In this document: positions 7,643 through 15,991 of the stretch, in pieces | Numbering within the stretch: position 1 is the first letter of the stretch | How the letters are laid out: every line of letters starts with the position of its first letter | DNA from: Rhodospirillaceae bacterium CCH5-H10 | GTDB lineage: Bacteria > Pseudomonadota > Alphaproteobacteria > Reyranellales > Reyranellaceae | Reading direction: 5' to 3' | Assembly (NCBI GenBank): GCA_001557035.1 | Contig: LSKJ01000498.1 | Coordinates: forward strand, 1 to 19,379 | Length of the DNA: 19,379 nucleotides | Program-made: the position numbers and the translations under genes | The notes under the pieces: generated by a model | The model's database searches: none | Seen by the model: the letters and a program-made list of their open reading frames with translations, nothing else | Told to the model about the DNA's origin: nothing

Positions 7643-7758
7643 AAAGGTCCTTCGCTTCGCTCAGGATGACAACGGTTCTTGGATTGGCGTCCTGCGCCAC
7701 TTCAAGCAATCTTGTCATCCTGAGCGAAGCGCCGAAGGCGCGTAGTCGAAGGACCTTT
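7643..7758. repeat. Long inverted repeat (29-nt arms) between convergent genes
   Basis: The left arm (7643-7671) is the exact reverse complement of the right arm split as 7713-7730 plus 7748-7758. The 17-nt insert in the right arm (7731-7747) completes its own small hairpin (GCGCC-GAA-GGCGC, 7729-7741). A 41-nt spacer separates the arms. The core TCATCCTGAGCGAAGC is a motif I recall as a dispersed palindromic repeat in various bacterial genomes; I could not count copies. It lies between the sulfatase and selO 3' ends and touches the selO stop codon by one base, so it probably also acts as a bidirectional transcription terminator or RNA-stabilising hairpin. Confidence 0.85.
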
Positions 7759-9245
7759 CAGGTGCCACAAAAAGTGCGGTAATTGCCCAGGTCAGCCGGC
7801 GCTGGCTCGGCATAGGCTTCCAGTCCCGGCCGTTCCTCGTAAGGCTTCGCCAGCACCGCGAGCAGTTCCTCGAACGGCGCGTAGTCCTCGCGTTCGGCGG
7901 CAGCGCTGAGCACGAGTTCGACGCGATGATTGCGCGGGATGTAGAGCGGATTCACCGAATGCATCGCGGCGCGACGGGCCGGACCATCCTGCGGTTCGCG
8001 TGTCAGGCGCTCACGCCAGCGCGGAAGCCAGGCCTCGAAAGCTTCCGGCTTGTTCGCGAACAGGCGGCGGACTTCGGCGTCGGCGGATGGATCGGCGGCG
8101 GCATCGCCCAGGCGGCGGAAAGTCAGGGTGAAATCGGCCTGGCCTTCGGTCATGGCATTGAGCAGGTCCTGCGCCAGCGCTGCGTCGCCCTCCTCCTCGG
8201 TGGAGAGGCCGAGCTTCTGCCGCAGGCCGCCGATCAGGGCGGCGACGTAGCAGTCGCGGAAAGTGCCCAACGCCTCGTTGGCGATGGCCAGCGCCTTGTC
8301 GCTGTCATCGGCCAGCAACGGCAACAGCGTCTCGCCGAAACGCGCCAGGTTCCAGTGCGCGATGCTGGGCTGGTGCGCATAGGCGTAGCGGCCCTGCTGG
8401 TCGATCGAGCTGAACACCGTTTCGGGATTGTAGGCGTCCATGAAGGCGCAGGGGCCGTAGTCGATGGTCTCACCGGCGATCGAACAATTGTCGGTGTTCA
8501 TCACGCCGTGGATGAAGCCGACCAGCAGCCACTTCGCGACCAGCGCGGCCTGCCGGCCGATCACGCTCTCGAACAGCACGCGATAGGGCTCTGCCGAGTC
8601 GCGCGCGTGCGGATAGTGCCGCGCGATCACGTGGTCGGCGAGCAGGCGCAGCGCCTCGGTGTCGCTGCGCGCGGCGAAGAACTGGAAGGTGCCGACGCGG
8701 ATGTGGCTGGAAGCGACGCGTGTCAGCACGGCGCCCGGAATCTCGCCATCGCGCCAGATCGGCTCGCCGGTGGTGACGGCGGCGAGCGAACGCGTCGTCG
8801 GGATGCCGAGCGCGGCCATCGCCTCGCTCACGATGTATTCGCGCAACACCGGGCCCACTGCGGCACGACCGTCGCCGCTGCGCGAGAAGGGTGTGGGGCC
8901 GGAGCCCTTGAGCTGGATGTCGCGGCGCACGCCGTCGCGGTCGACGACCTCACCCAGCAAGATGGCGCGACCGTCGCCGAGTTGCGGCACGAAGTTACCG
9001 AACTGGTGGCCGGCATAGGCGAGCGCGATCGGCTCGGAGCCGGGCGCGACCTTGTTGCCGGCCAGCATCGCGACGCCTTCCGGCGAAGACAGCACTTCGG
9101 GATCGAGGCCAAGCTGCAGGGCCAACGCGCGATTGAGCTTCACCAGCCGCGGCGCCGCGACCGGCGTGGGCGACAGCCGGGCATAGAAACGCTCCGGCAG
9201 CCTCGCATAGCTGTTGTCGAACGGCAGGCCCGGCAGCGTGTCCAT
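7758..9245 (-). CDS. selO: SelO (YdiU) protein adenylyltransferase
   Basis: A 495-residue pseudokinase-fold enzyme that transfers AMP from ATP to protein hydroxyl groups (AMPylation), a process linked to redox stress. Hallmarks are [19 protein letters not shown] (77-93), [18 protein letters not shown] (K113), [16 protein letters not shown] (R176), and GVMNTDN with [11 protein letters not shown]252, N253 and D262 fall at the numbering I recall for the catalytic and metal residues of Pseudomonas SelO. The C-terminus ends FCGT, keeping the conserved penultimate-region cysteine (selenocysteine in some homologues). The ATG at 9245 has GGGAGG about 9 nt upstream. A small secreted-protein gene ends 14 nt upstream on the same strand, so the pair is probably one operon. 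Full length and intact. Confidence 0.97.
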   Translation of the reverse strand: MDTLPGLPFDNSYARLPERFYARLSPTPVAAPRLVKLNRALALQLGLDPEVLSSPEGVAMLAGNKVAPGSEPIALAYAGHQFGNFVPQLGDGRAILLGEVVDRDGVRRDIQLKGSGPTPFSRSGDGRAAVGPVLREYIVSEAMAALGIPTTRSLAAVTTGEPIWRDGEIPGAVLTRVASSHIRVGTFQFFAARSDTEALRLLADHVIARHYPHARDSAEPYRVLFESVIGRQAALVAKWLLVGFIHGVMNTDNCSIAGETIDYGPCAFMDAYNPETVFSSIDQQGRYAYAHQPSIAHWNLARFGETLLPLLADDSDKALAIANEALGTFRDCYVAALIGGLRQKLGLSTEEEGDAALAQDLLNAMTEGQADFTLTFRRLGDAAADPSADAEVRRLFANKPEAFEAWLPRWRERLTREPQDGPARRAAMHSVNPLYIPRNHRVELVLSAAAEREDYAPFEELLAVLAKPYEERPGLEAYAEPAPADLGNYRTFCGT

Positions 9246-9259
9246 GCTCTGATTCCTCC

Positions 9260-9619
9260 CTACTCGTCGTAGCGCGCCGTGGGGACGCCGCTCATGCGGT
9301 CGTATTCGAGCGAGATGTTCTTCAGGGTGCAGAGATTGAGGTAACCCCACACGACCGGTGGGCCGCCATCGGCGAAGGTGACCCTGAGGTCGCCCATGCA
9401 CCAGTCGGGCGATGCCCGGTAGGACACTTCGCGGGCTTCGCCGGGCCTGATGGCCGGCGACCGCAGGAAATTCGGTCCCCACATGTTGAGCTGGGTCGGT
9501 GACACGGCGAGCTGGGCAATCGGATATTGCGTCGAATTCTTCAGCCGGAAGGTGGTTTCCTGGGCGGATGCCTGCCCCGCGAAAAGAACGAGGGCAGCGG
9601 CAGCCAGAGAGCGCATCAT
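9260..9619 (-). CDS. Small secreted protein of unknown function upstream of selO
   Basis: I do not recognise a named family. The 119-residue product begins [20 protein letters not shown], a clear Sec signal peptide with cleavage expected after ASA. The mature part is about 100 residues and rich in beta-prone sequence. It has two cysteines (one in the DWCMGD segment, one in LNLCTLKN) that could form a disulfide in the periplasm. It opens with an [14 protein letters not shown] stretch resembling small periplasmic beta-sandwich proteins. ATG codons at 9619 and 9616 are adjacent, and GAGG lies about 13 nt before the first. It probably shares a transcript with selO. The 78-nt gap to the divergent deacetylase-like gene must hold both promoters; I see no convincing -35/-10 pair there. 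Confidence 0.75.
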   Translation of the reverse strand: MMRSLAAAALVLFAGQASAQETTFRLKNSTQYPIAQLAVSPTQLNMWGPNFLRSPAIRPGEAREVSYRASPDWCMGDLRVTFADGGPPVVWGYLNLCTLKNISLEYDRMSGVPTARYDE

Positions 9620-9697
9620 GGACAAAACAACCTCACAGCGAACGACGGGTTGCGGACGAGTCTGTCGCAGATCGCCGAAGCGCGCTAGAGGGGGAGC

Positions 9698-10627
9698 ATG
9701 ACGCTGCTGATCGGCCATCCGTCGTTTCTCGAACACGATACCGGGGACTTCCATCCCGAACGGCCGGACCGGCTGCGCGCCGTGACGGCGGCCCTGGCCG
9801 ACGAGGAGTTCTCGGGCCTGGCCCGCCTCGTGGCGCCCGCGGCCACGATCGAGCAGCTCACGCGCGTCCATCCGCAGAACTATGTCGACGCCATCCTGGG
9901 CATCCGCCCGCCCGAGGGCGAGCTGGTGCATGTCGACGGCGATACGGTGATGAGCGCGGGCAGCGCCAATGCGGCCCGTCACGCTGCCGGGGCCGTGATC
10001 GCCGCCGTCGACGGGGTCCTCAAGGGCCGCGCCCGCACCGCCTTCGCCGCCGTGCGGCCACCCGGGCATCACGCGACGCCCGACGTGCCGGGTGGCTTCT
10101 GCCTGTTCAACAACGTCGCGATCGGCGCGATGCATGCCCGTGCCGCCTATGGCGTGCGGCGCGTGGCGCTGATCGACTTCGACGTTCATCACGGCCAGGG
10201 CACGCAGGCCGTGGTCGAGCCCGACCCCGACCTGTTCTACGCCTCGACGCACCAGTACCCGCTCTATCCCGGCACCGGTTCGGCCCGCGAGCGCGGCGTC
10301 GCCGGCAACGTCGTCAACGTCCCCTTGTCGGCCGGCAGCGGCAGTGCGGCGTTCCGGGCGGCCTGGACCGACCGGCTGCTGCCCGCGCTCGACGACTTCG
10401 CGCCCGAACTCGTCATCGTGTCGGCCGGCTTCGACGCCCACCGCCGCGATCCGCTGGCGCAGCTCGATGTCGAGACCGAGGACTTCGTCTGGCTGACCGA
10501 GGAATTGCTGGCGATCGCCGGCCGGCACGCGGGCGGCCGTCTCGTCTCGGTGCTGGAGGGTGGTTACGACCTGGCGGCCCTCGCGGAATCGGTCGCCGCG
10601 CACGTTCGCGCCCTGATGCGCGCCTGA
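9698..10627 (+). CDS. Class II histone deacetylase-like amidohydrolase (acetylpolyamine amidohydrolase/AcuC-related)
   Basis: A 309-residue zinc hydrolase of the arginase/deacetylase superfamily. It would remove acetyl groups from acetyl-lysine or acetylated polyamines in the cytoplasm. The sequence opens HPSFLEHDTGDFHPERPDRL, the class II-type entry motif. The catalytic histidine pair is H124-H125 in RPPGHHA. Zinc ligands are D162 and H164 in DFDVHHGQGT and D246 in SAGFDAH, and the transition-state tyrosine is Y290 in LEGGYDL. All catalytic residues are present and length is normal. The ATG at 9698 follows a strong AGAGGGGGAGC ribosome site. It is divergent from the selO pair. True substrate (protein, polyamine or other amide) cannot be told from sequence. 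Confidence 0.93.
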   Translation: MTLLIGHPSFLEHDTGDFHPERPDRLRAVTAALADEEFSGLARLVAPAATIEQLTRVHPQNYVDAILGIRPPEGELVHVDGDTVMSAGSANAARHAAGAVIAAVDGVLKGRARTAFAAVRPPGHHATPDVPGGFCLFNNVAIGAMHARAAYGVRRVALIDFDVHHGQGTQAVVEPDPDLFYASTHQYPLYPGTGSARERGVAGNVVNVPLSAGSGSAAFRAAWTDRLLPALDDFAPELVIVSAGFDAHRRDPLAQLDVETEDFVWLTEELLAIAGRHAGGRLVSVLEGGYDLAALAESVAAHVRALMRA

Positions 10628-10670
10628 AACGACTTGCACGTGTAACAGTGGCAGGCGCATTTCTCACGGC

Positions 10671-11371
10671 GTGAAGAATAACAGCCTCTGCATCCTCCTG
10701 GGCCTGCTGCTCTGGGGCTCTACCGCCGTGCTTGCGGTACCGACCCTGGCCGCCGGCGGGGCGCACATCGTCGACGATTCCGAGGTGGAGACACCCGGCA
10801 CCTGCCATCTCGAACTCTGGGTCTCTGATTTCGTACCAGGCGACGGCTACGGCAACTTCGCGCCTGCCTGCACGATGCTCGCGATCCCCTGGCTCGAGAT
10901 CGGGGCGGCCTATGCGCACTATTGGGGGACCAGACCACTGCGGGGCCGCTGATCGGCCCGCAGGTGAAAATCAACCTTCAGCCGGCCTCCAAAGGTGTCG
11001 GTTTCGCGCTGGGTCTCAATGCCGCTGTGAGTGCAAGGACGGGCGATCTGGGCCTTGCCGGGCTGACGGCGCTCGTTACCGTGCCGGTCACGGAGAAATT
11101 CAGGATCAACCTCAACGCCGGCTGGAGCTACCTGCAGAGCGATCAGCCGAACGCCCTGTTCTGGGGCGCCCAGGTCGAACTCGACGTCGGCTGGGACCTT
11201 TCGCTGATGATGGAAGCCTTCGGGCGCCAACCCGGCGTCGTCGGCAACCAGATCGGGTTGCGCTTCACGCCTTCTGCACATCCGCGGTTCGATTTCGACC
11301 TGCTTGCGGGCACCGTCTACGACGAGCCCAACACCAAGTTCTTCACGCTGGGTGTAACCGTTCGGTTCTGA
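10671..11371 (+). pseudogene. Outer-membrane/secreted beta-barrel-like protein gene, broken by a single-base frameshift
   Basis: Two frames together make one plausible protein of about 233 residues. The first (10671-10952, GTG start) has a signal peptide (MKNNSLCILLGLLLWGSTAV...), then GAHIVDDSEVETPGTCHLEL, and is intact to AYAHYW. The second continues from about 10925 as GDQTTAGPLIGPQVKINLQP and runs to a terminal ...TLGVTVRF, with alternating hydrophobic strands and a final Phe as in outer-membrane barrels. The switch falls in a five-G run at 10924-10928 and adding one G restores a single frame, so a one-base loss or a sequencing error is likely. The first frame otherwise stops at 10952 and the second has no proper start. 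I do not recognise a named family; a porin or membrane-associated barrel is the best guess. It is followed by a hairpin at 11382-11398. Confidence 0.75.
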
Positions 11372-11381
11372 ATTCGTCGCA

Positions 11382-11398
11382 GGGCGGTAACGCCGCCC
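11382..11398 (+). terminator. GC-rich hairpin without U-tract after the frameshifted gene
   Basis: A perfect 6-bp stem (GGGCGG/CCGCCC) with a 5-nt loop (TAACG), 10 nt after the stop of the broken gene and 19 nt before the porin start. No T-run follows, so it is a weak terminator at best and may instead affect the 5' end of the porin message. Confidence 0.3.
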
Positions 11399-11417
11399 GC
11401 GTGATATCGCGCCGGCG

Positions 11418-13421
11418 ATGGTGGCGAGGCGATCTCCTGACGTGACGCGAGAAGGCGGTCCGGGATGGGCGGGCATCGCCGCGATGGCGGCTGTCCTTCT
11501 CGCAGCCTCTCCCGTGCGCGCCGGTGACCTCGCAGCGCCCGCCTCGGGCTTCTATGTCGGCGGGCATGTCGGCTACCTGTTCGGCAGCGCCACCGCGACC
11601 TTCGCCGATCCGGTTCCAGGCGCGACGGCCGGCGGCACGACTCCCTACGGCGCCTTCTTCGGCGGCGTGCAGGCGGGCTACGAGCACTACCTGCCCTCCC
11701 GCCTGATGCTCGGTCTCGAACTCGACATGTCCTTCCCCGGCGCGGAGGATCTGGCGCAGGTCCTGTCCTATCGCGCGACCGGCGCGGCGACCGCCAACCA
11801 GCAACTCGAATATCTCGCCAGCCTGCGCGGCCGCGTAGGCTACGCGCTGGACCGGTGGACGCCCTTCGTCACGGGTGGCATCGCCTGGGCCAGTGTCCGG
11901 AACGAGCGGATCGATCTCACGACCGGCAACGACGCCGCGACACCCGGCAATGTCCGCGCAGGCTATGTGGTGGGTGCGGGCGTCGACTATCGGCTCGACC
12001 AGCAATGGTCGGCGCGCGCGGAATATCTCTACACCAGCCTGCCCCTCACCGGGTTCGCCTTCGCCGCCCCCGCCCGCTACGATTCGGCCTACGATCTGCA
12101 TCGGGTCAGGCTCGGCCTGAACTACAAGTTCGGCGCGCAGGAGAAGGAGGCGGACGAGAAGCCCGACCGCGGCCCGGGCTCGTGGGAGATCCACGGCCAG
12201 ACCACCTTCATATTCCAGGGCTATCCACCGATCGCCGCGGCCTACTCGGGCGACAACAGCCTGCCGCCGCAGGGCCAGAGCCGCGAGACCTGGACGGTCT
12301 CGGCCTTCCTCGGCGTGCGTCTCTGGGAAGGCGCCGCGCTCTACTACAATCCCGAACTGCTGCAGGGCTTCGGCGTCGCCAACACGACGGGGGCCGGCGG
12401 CTATCCCAACGGCGAGGCGCAGAAGTCGAACTTCCCCTATCCACGCTACAACACCTCGCGCCTGTTCCTGCGCCAGGAGATCGGGCTGGGCGGCGAGCGC
12501 GAGAAGGTCGAGAGCGAGTACGGCCAGCTCTCGGGCGAGCGCGACGTCTCGCGTGTGACGCTGCAGGCCGGCAAGTATTCCGTGAAGGACCTCTTCGACG
12601 GCAATACATATGCGGAGGATCCGCGGGTCGACTTCCTCAACTGGTCGATCTGGGCGGCCGGCGCGTTCGACTATCCTGCCGATCGTCTCGGGCTCACCTG
12701 GGGCTTTACCGCCGAACTCAACCGCCCGAGCTGGGCGGTGCGCGCCGGCTATTTCCTGGTGGGCAACGAGCCCAACGCCAACACCTTCGACACCGCGCTG
12801 TTCGTACGCGGCGGCTATGTCGGCGAGCTGGAACTGCGCTACCGGCCGTTCGACCGGCCGGGCGCGGTGAAGCTCGGCACCTGGATGAACAGCGCCTTCT
12901 CGGGCTCGTACAGCGAGGCGGTGGCGCTGGCGGCGCTCACGCCCGGCCTGAACGCAAACGACACGATCGCCCAGACCCGGCGGGGGCGCACCAAGTACGG
13001 GCTCTATCTCAATCTCGAACAGGAGATCACCGACGATCTCGGCCTGTTCGGCCGCTTCAGCTGGAACAACGGCGCGTCCGAGATCATGGCGTTCACCGAC
13101 ATCGATACCAGCCTCTCGCTGGGCGCCTCGATCAAAGGCACGCGCTGGGGACGTCCCGACGACCGGATCGGCATCGCCGGCGCGCTGAACTCGCTGTCGG
13201 CCGATCACGCCAACTATCTGGCGGCCGGAGGCCTCGGCGTGCTGGTGGGCGACGGCGCCCTCACCTACGCGTCCGAAGCCGTGGTCGAAACCTACTACGC
13301 CTTCCAGATCGCGCAGGGGGTGGTCGCCACCGCGGATTACCAGCTGCTGGTCAATCCCGCCTACAACGCCGTGCGCGGACCGGTGAACGTGTTCAGCGGC
13401 CGGCTCTCGGCACGCTTCTGA
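11418..13421 (+). CDS. Double-barrel outer membrane protein: Omp25-like barrel fused to an OprB-type carbohydrate porin
   Basis: A 667-residue outer membrane protein. A signal peptide (hydrophobic GIAAMAAVLLAASPVRA) ends near residue 35. Residues about 36-240 look like a complete 8-strand Omp25/OmpA-like barrel: FYVGGHVGY at the start, then FFGGVQAGYEHYL, SLRGRVGYAL, PFVTGGIAWA, AGYVVGAGVDYRL and closing VRLGLNYKFG, as in Brucella Omp25/Omp31 relatives. A charged linker (EKEADEKPDRG) leads to residues about 255-667, which resemble OprB-family carbohydrate-selective porins (WEIHGQTTFIFQGYP, LFLRQEIGLGGE, YGQLSGERDVSRVTLQAGKYSVKDLFD, and a final RLSARF). The predicted role is diffusion of sugars or small solutes. 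The start at 11418 lacks a clear Shine-Dalgarno; GTG at 11442 is an alternative. It ends 10 nt from the convergent cyclase gene. Confidence 0.88.
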   Translation: MVARRSPDVTREGGPGWAGIAAMAAVLLAASPVRAGDLAAPASGFYVGGHVGYLFGSATATFADPVPGATAGGTTPYGAFFGGVQAGYEHYLPSRLMLGLELDMSFPGAEDLAQVLSYRATGAATANQQLEYLASLRGRVGYALDRWTPFVTGGIAWASVRNERIDLTTGNDAATPGNVRAGYVVGAGVDYRLDQQWSARAEYLYTSLPLTGFAFAAPARYDSAYDLHRVRLGLNYKFGAQEKEADEKPDRGPGSWEIHGQTTFIFQGYPPIAAAYSGDNSLPPQGQSRETWTVSAFLGVRLWEGAALYYNPELLQGFGVANTTGAGGYPNGEAQKSNFPYPRYNTSRLFLRQEIGLGGEREKVESEYGQLSGERDVSRVTLQAGKYSVKDLFDGNTYAEDPRVDFLNWSIWAAGAFDYPADRLGLTWGFTAELNRPSWAVRAGYFLVGNEPNANTFDTALFVRGGYVGELELRYRPFDRPGAVKLGTWMNSAFSGSYSEAVALAALTPGLNANDTIAQTRRGRTKYGLYLNLEQEITDDLGLFGRFSWNNGASEIMAFTDIDTSLSLGASIKGTRWGRPDDRIGIAGALNSLSADHANYLAAGGLGVLVGDGALTYASEAVVETYYAFQIAQGVVATADYQLLVNPAYNAVRGPVNVFSGRLSARF

Positions 13422-13431
13422 GGCCGCGCGC

Positions 13432-15531
13432 CTACTTGCGATCCATGTGCCACGTGCCGTCCCAGCCTGGCGGCGCACCGTCTTTCAGGAACGTCTCGCA
13501 GCGCGCGACGAAGACGCGGCAGGGTGCATCTTCCTCGCGCATTGCGGCCGCCGCACGGAAGCCCTCGAGCGCCTTCTCGAAACGGCCCGCAACATAGGCC
13601 TCGCGGGCGGCCTCCCAGATTGCGAGGAAGGTTGCGTGTTCGGCGCGGCTGGCGATCTCCCCCATCGGCTCGTACACGTCGTGCGGTTCGGTCGTGCCCA
13701 CCGCGACGACGCGGTCGATATGGCGCCACACGAACAATTCGGAGGTCGGTCCGGCGATCTCGCCACTCGCGAGGATTTCCGTGCCATAGACCTTGTTCAT
13801 GCCTTCGAGGCGCGACGCCTGGTTCGCGACCTGTCCGACCAGCGTGTAGTTGATGCGCTCGCGCGCGCCGACATTGCCCACGACCGCCGGGCCGGTGTGC
13901 AAACCAAAGCGCGTGCGGAAGCCCGGCCGGCCGCGCTCGCGCCATTTCTCCGACAGCGCGCGTCCCGCGGCCGCGGCCTGAAGGGCACCGCGGCAGGCAT
14001 TGGCGATATGCTCCGGATCGGTCTCGGGCGCGTTCCAGAAGGCCATGATGCTGTCGCCGATATACTTGTCGATCATGCCGCGATTGGCCGAAATCGCCGA
14101 GCCCAGCGCCTCGAAGTATCGCGACAGCCGGCTGGTCAGCAGTTCGGGTTCCATCGTCTCGCTGAGCAGCGAGAACCCCTCGATATCCGTGAACATCACC
14201 GTGATCTCGCGACGCGTTCCGCCAACGCCGCTGCTCTCCGGCGATCGCATGATCTGCTGGACGAGATCCTTGGAGACGTAGCGGCCGAAGATCTCCAGCC
14301 CCTCGCGCATGTTCTCGACGGCATCGGAAAGCCGCACGATCTCCCGGATGCGGCTGCGGACCGGCTGCTGGTCGGAGAAATCGAGCTGGCGGATCTTCTC
14401 CGTCTTGAGAGCAATGCGGGCGATCGACCGCGAGACGATCAGCGATGCCGCCAGCGCGCCGAGGATGGCGAGCAGCACGGCGACAGCGGCGGCGACTGCG
14501 GCACGCTGCAGCAATTCGCGGGATTGCGCCGTGAGTTCGCGCACCGGCACCGCCGCCGCGATGATGAAGCGCTGCCCCAGCAGAGGTGCCATACGATGGA
14601 CGATCACACGATATTCGTGACCGCCGGCCGCGACCTCGCGATCGATCTTGGTGTCGGTGGCGACGGCCTCGCGCACGGCATCGTGCAATATCTTTCGTAC
14701 CAGTTCGTCGCTTGGCAGGCAGCCGGGCAAGGTCGGCGCGCAGGGCTCGGACTCGATCTCGACGGCACCGCCGGCATGCCCGACCACGATCACCGAATTG
14801 GCGGTGATCTTGTAGGCGGTGAGCAGCCGCGACAGGGTGCGCAGCGTGAAGTCGAAACCGATCACACCGTTGCCGACGCGCAGCGGGATGCCCGCGGAAA
14901 TGCCGGCATCGCGAGTCTGGGCGAAGCGATAGGGTTCGGTGAGGATCGCGGCCTTGGCCTTCATCGCCTCGACGTACCAGGGACGCGTGCGCGGATCGTA
15001 CGGGGTGGAGAGGCTGCGGGCGGGGCCGTGCGTGCCGTCGGGTGCGTAGAACCACCAGGTCTCGGGGCGTGGCGGCGTCCCCGCCTCGATCACGCGCACC
15101 ACGATCGCTTCGCCGTCCGGCGCGTCGAGTTCGAGGCGCTGGTCAATGCTCAACGTCTCGAGCTGGCCGGCATAGATGAAGCTGCCGTCGGCGTAGCCGA
15201 CGAAGGCGGCCTGAACCGCGCGATGGCGCCGCAGCATGTCGATGAGCTGATGCCGGCGCTCCTCGTCGGTCAGGGGATTCTCGGTGGCATTGAAGCTCGG
15301 GCCGAAGGCCAGCGCCTGCCCGACCGAGATCACGACATGCAACCCGTCGGTGAGGAAACCCTCGACCGCGGTTTCGAGGTTCGACACGCGCTGGTCGGCG
15401 CTTCGCTGCTCGAGGAAGGCGACGGATCGCCATCCCAGCCACAGCAGAACGGACGCCAGCGGCACGACGACCAATGCCATCAGCGTCAGCATCGTGATGC
15501 TGAACGGAATTGATCGCCGTGCCGGGTTCAT
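13432..15531 (-). CDS. Membrane-bound class III adenylate/guanylate cyclase with periplasmic Cache sensor and HAMP domain
   Basis: A 699-residue receptor cyclase predicted to make cAMP in response to an outside signal. TM1 is near residues 10-35. A periplasmic double-Cache-like region follows, with WWFYAPDG, YDPRTRPWY and AGISAGIPLR. TM2 lies around the LLAILGALAASLIV stretch, then a HAMP-type linker (RSIARIALKTEKIRQLDF). The C-terminal cyclase domain has metal aspartates D449 (VMFTDIEGF) and D493 (KYIGDSIMAFW), the base-selecting lysine K489 and Thr in YTLVG, and the transition-state Asn/Arg in NQASRLE. All catalytic residues are present. The usual GD after that Thr is GQ here. Thr/Lys favours ATP over GTP. 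The ATG at 15531 was chosen; GTG at 15534 and TTG at 15543 are alternatives. It lies 34 nt after a small secreted-protein gene, possibly in one operon. Confidence 0.92.
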   Translation of the reverse strand: MNPARRSIPFSITMLTLMALVVVPLASVLLWLGWRSVAFLEQRSADQRVSNLETAVEGFLTDGLHVVISVGQALAFGPSFNATENPLTDEERRHQLIDMLRRHRAVQAAFVGYADGSFIYAGQLETLSIDQRLELDAPDGEAIVVRVIEAGTPPRPETWWFYAPDGTHGPARSLSTPYDPRTRPWYVEAMKAKAAILTEPYRFAQTRDAGISAGIPLRVGNGVIGFDFTLRTLSRLLTAYKITANSVIVVGHAGGAVEIESEPCAPTLPGCLPSDELVRKILHDAVREAVATDTKIDREVAAGGHEYRVIVHRMAPLLGQRFIIAAAVPVRELTAQSRELLQRAAVAAAVAVLLAILGALAASLIVSRSIARIALKTEKIRQLDFSDQQPVRSRIREIVRLSDAVENMREGLEIFGRYVSKDLVQQIMRSPESSGVGGTRREITVMFTDIEGFSLLSETMEPELLTSRLSRYFEALGSAISANRGMIDKYIGDSIMAFWNAPETDPEHIANACRGALQAAAAGRALSEKWRERGRPGFRTRFGLHTGPAVVGNVGARERINYTLVGQVANQASRLEGMNKVYGTEILASGEIAGPTSELFVWRHIDRVVAVGTTEPHDVYEPMGEIASRAEHATFLAIWEAAREAYVAGRFEKALEGFRAAAAMREEDAPCRVFVARCETFLKDGAPPGWDGTWHMDRK

Positions 15532-15565
15532 CACACCATTCAAGTCGAAGCGGAAGCCGCGAAGG

Positions 15566-15931
15566 CTAGGCCTTCACCGCGTTCCACTTGCAGCCGCCGT
15601 CCTGGCTCTGCGCCACCAGCGTCGGCGGCGTCGCGCCGAGGTCGGCGGTGTAGATCAGGTTCATGCGGCCGAGATTGAAGGTTCCCTGATACACGTTGGG
15701 ACGGATCGGCTTCAGCTTGACGTCGATTCCGCCCGCCGACTTGATCTCGGCCTGACCGTTCACGATCTTGAACGTGTGTTCCCGTGTGAATGACGAATCG
15801 GCCTGGATGCAGCCCGAGATGCTGTTGGGGTTCTCCTTGAACCAGAACTTCACCTCGGCATCCTGCTGGGCCGCGGCGGCGAGCGGCATCAGGCCCACCA
15901 GGGCAAGCGTGGCGAATTTTTTCACGAGCAT
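15566..15931 (-). CDS. Small secreted protein of unknown function upstream of the cyclase
   Basis: I do not recognise a family. The 121-residue protein has a Sec signal peptide (MLVKKFATLALVGLMPLAAAAQ) with cleavage near AAA-AQ. The mature part is about 100 residues with two cysteines, one in SISGCIQAD and one in DGGCKWNA, spaced to allow a single disulfide that ties the two ends together. The middle is beta-prone and lysine-rich. GAAGGAA lies about 9 nt before the ATG at 15931. Its stop is 34 nt before the cyclase start on the same strand. It could be a periplasmic partner of the Cache sensor, but only the gene order suggests this. Confidence 0.78.
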   Translation of the reverse strand: MLVKKFATLALVGLMPLAAAAQQDAEVKFWFKENPNSISGCIQADSSFTREHTFKIVNGQAEIKSAGGIDVKLKPIRPNVYQGTFNLGRMNLIYTADLGATPPTLVAQSQDGGCKWNAVKA

Positions 15932-15991
15932 GGCTGTTCTTCCTTCATGGGCCGGGGCTGCCGCCCACTCTACAGCGGACGGACCGCCCCG

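Noticed and set aside
7926..9272. Plus-strand open frame of 448 codons opposite selO
   Set aside because: selO is unambiguous by motifs; this frame is its antisense and shows no family features.
10915..10935. Programmed -1 ribosomal frameshift in the broken membrane-protein gene
   Set aside because: T TGG GGG is not a good slippery heptamer, I see no obvious downstream pseudoknot, and a one-base indel in a G run is the simpler explanation.
11343..13478. Minus-strand open frame of 711 codons opposite the porin
   Set aside because: Antisense shadow. The plus-strand frame has a signal peptide, barrel motifs and a terminal Phe.
13447..15513. Plus-strand open frame of 688 codons opposite the cyclase
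   Set aside because: The minus-strand cyclase carries all catalytic residues; this frame is Arg/His/Asp-rich without motifs.
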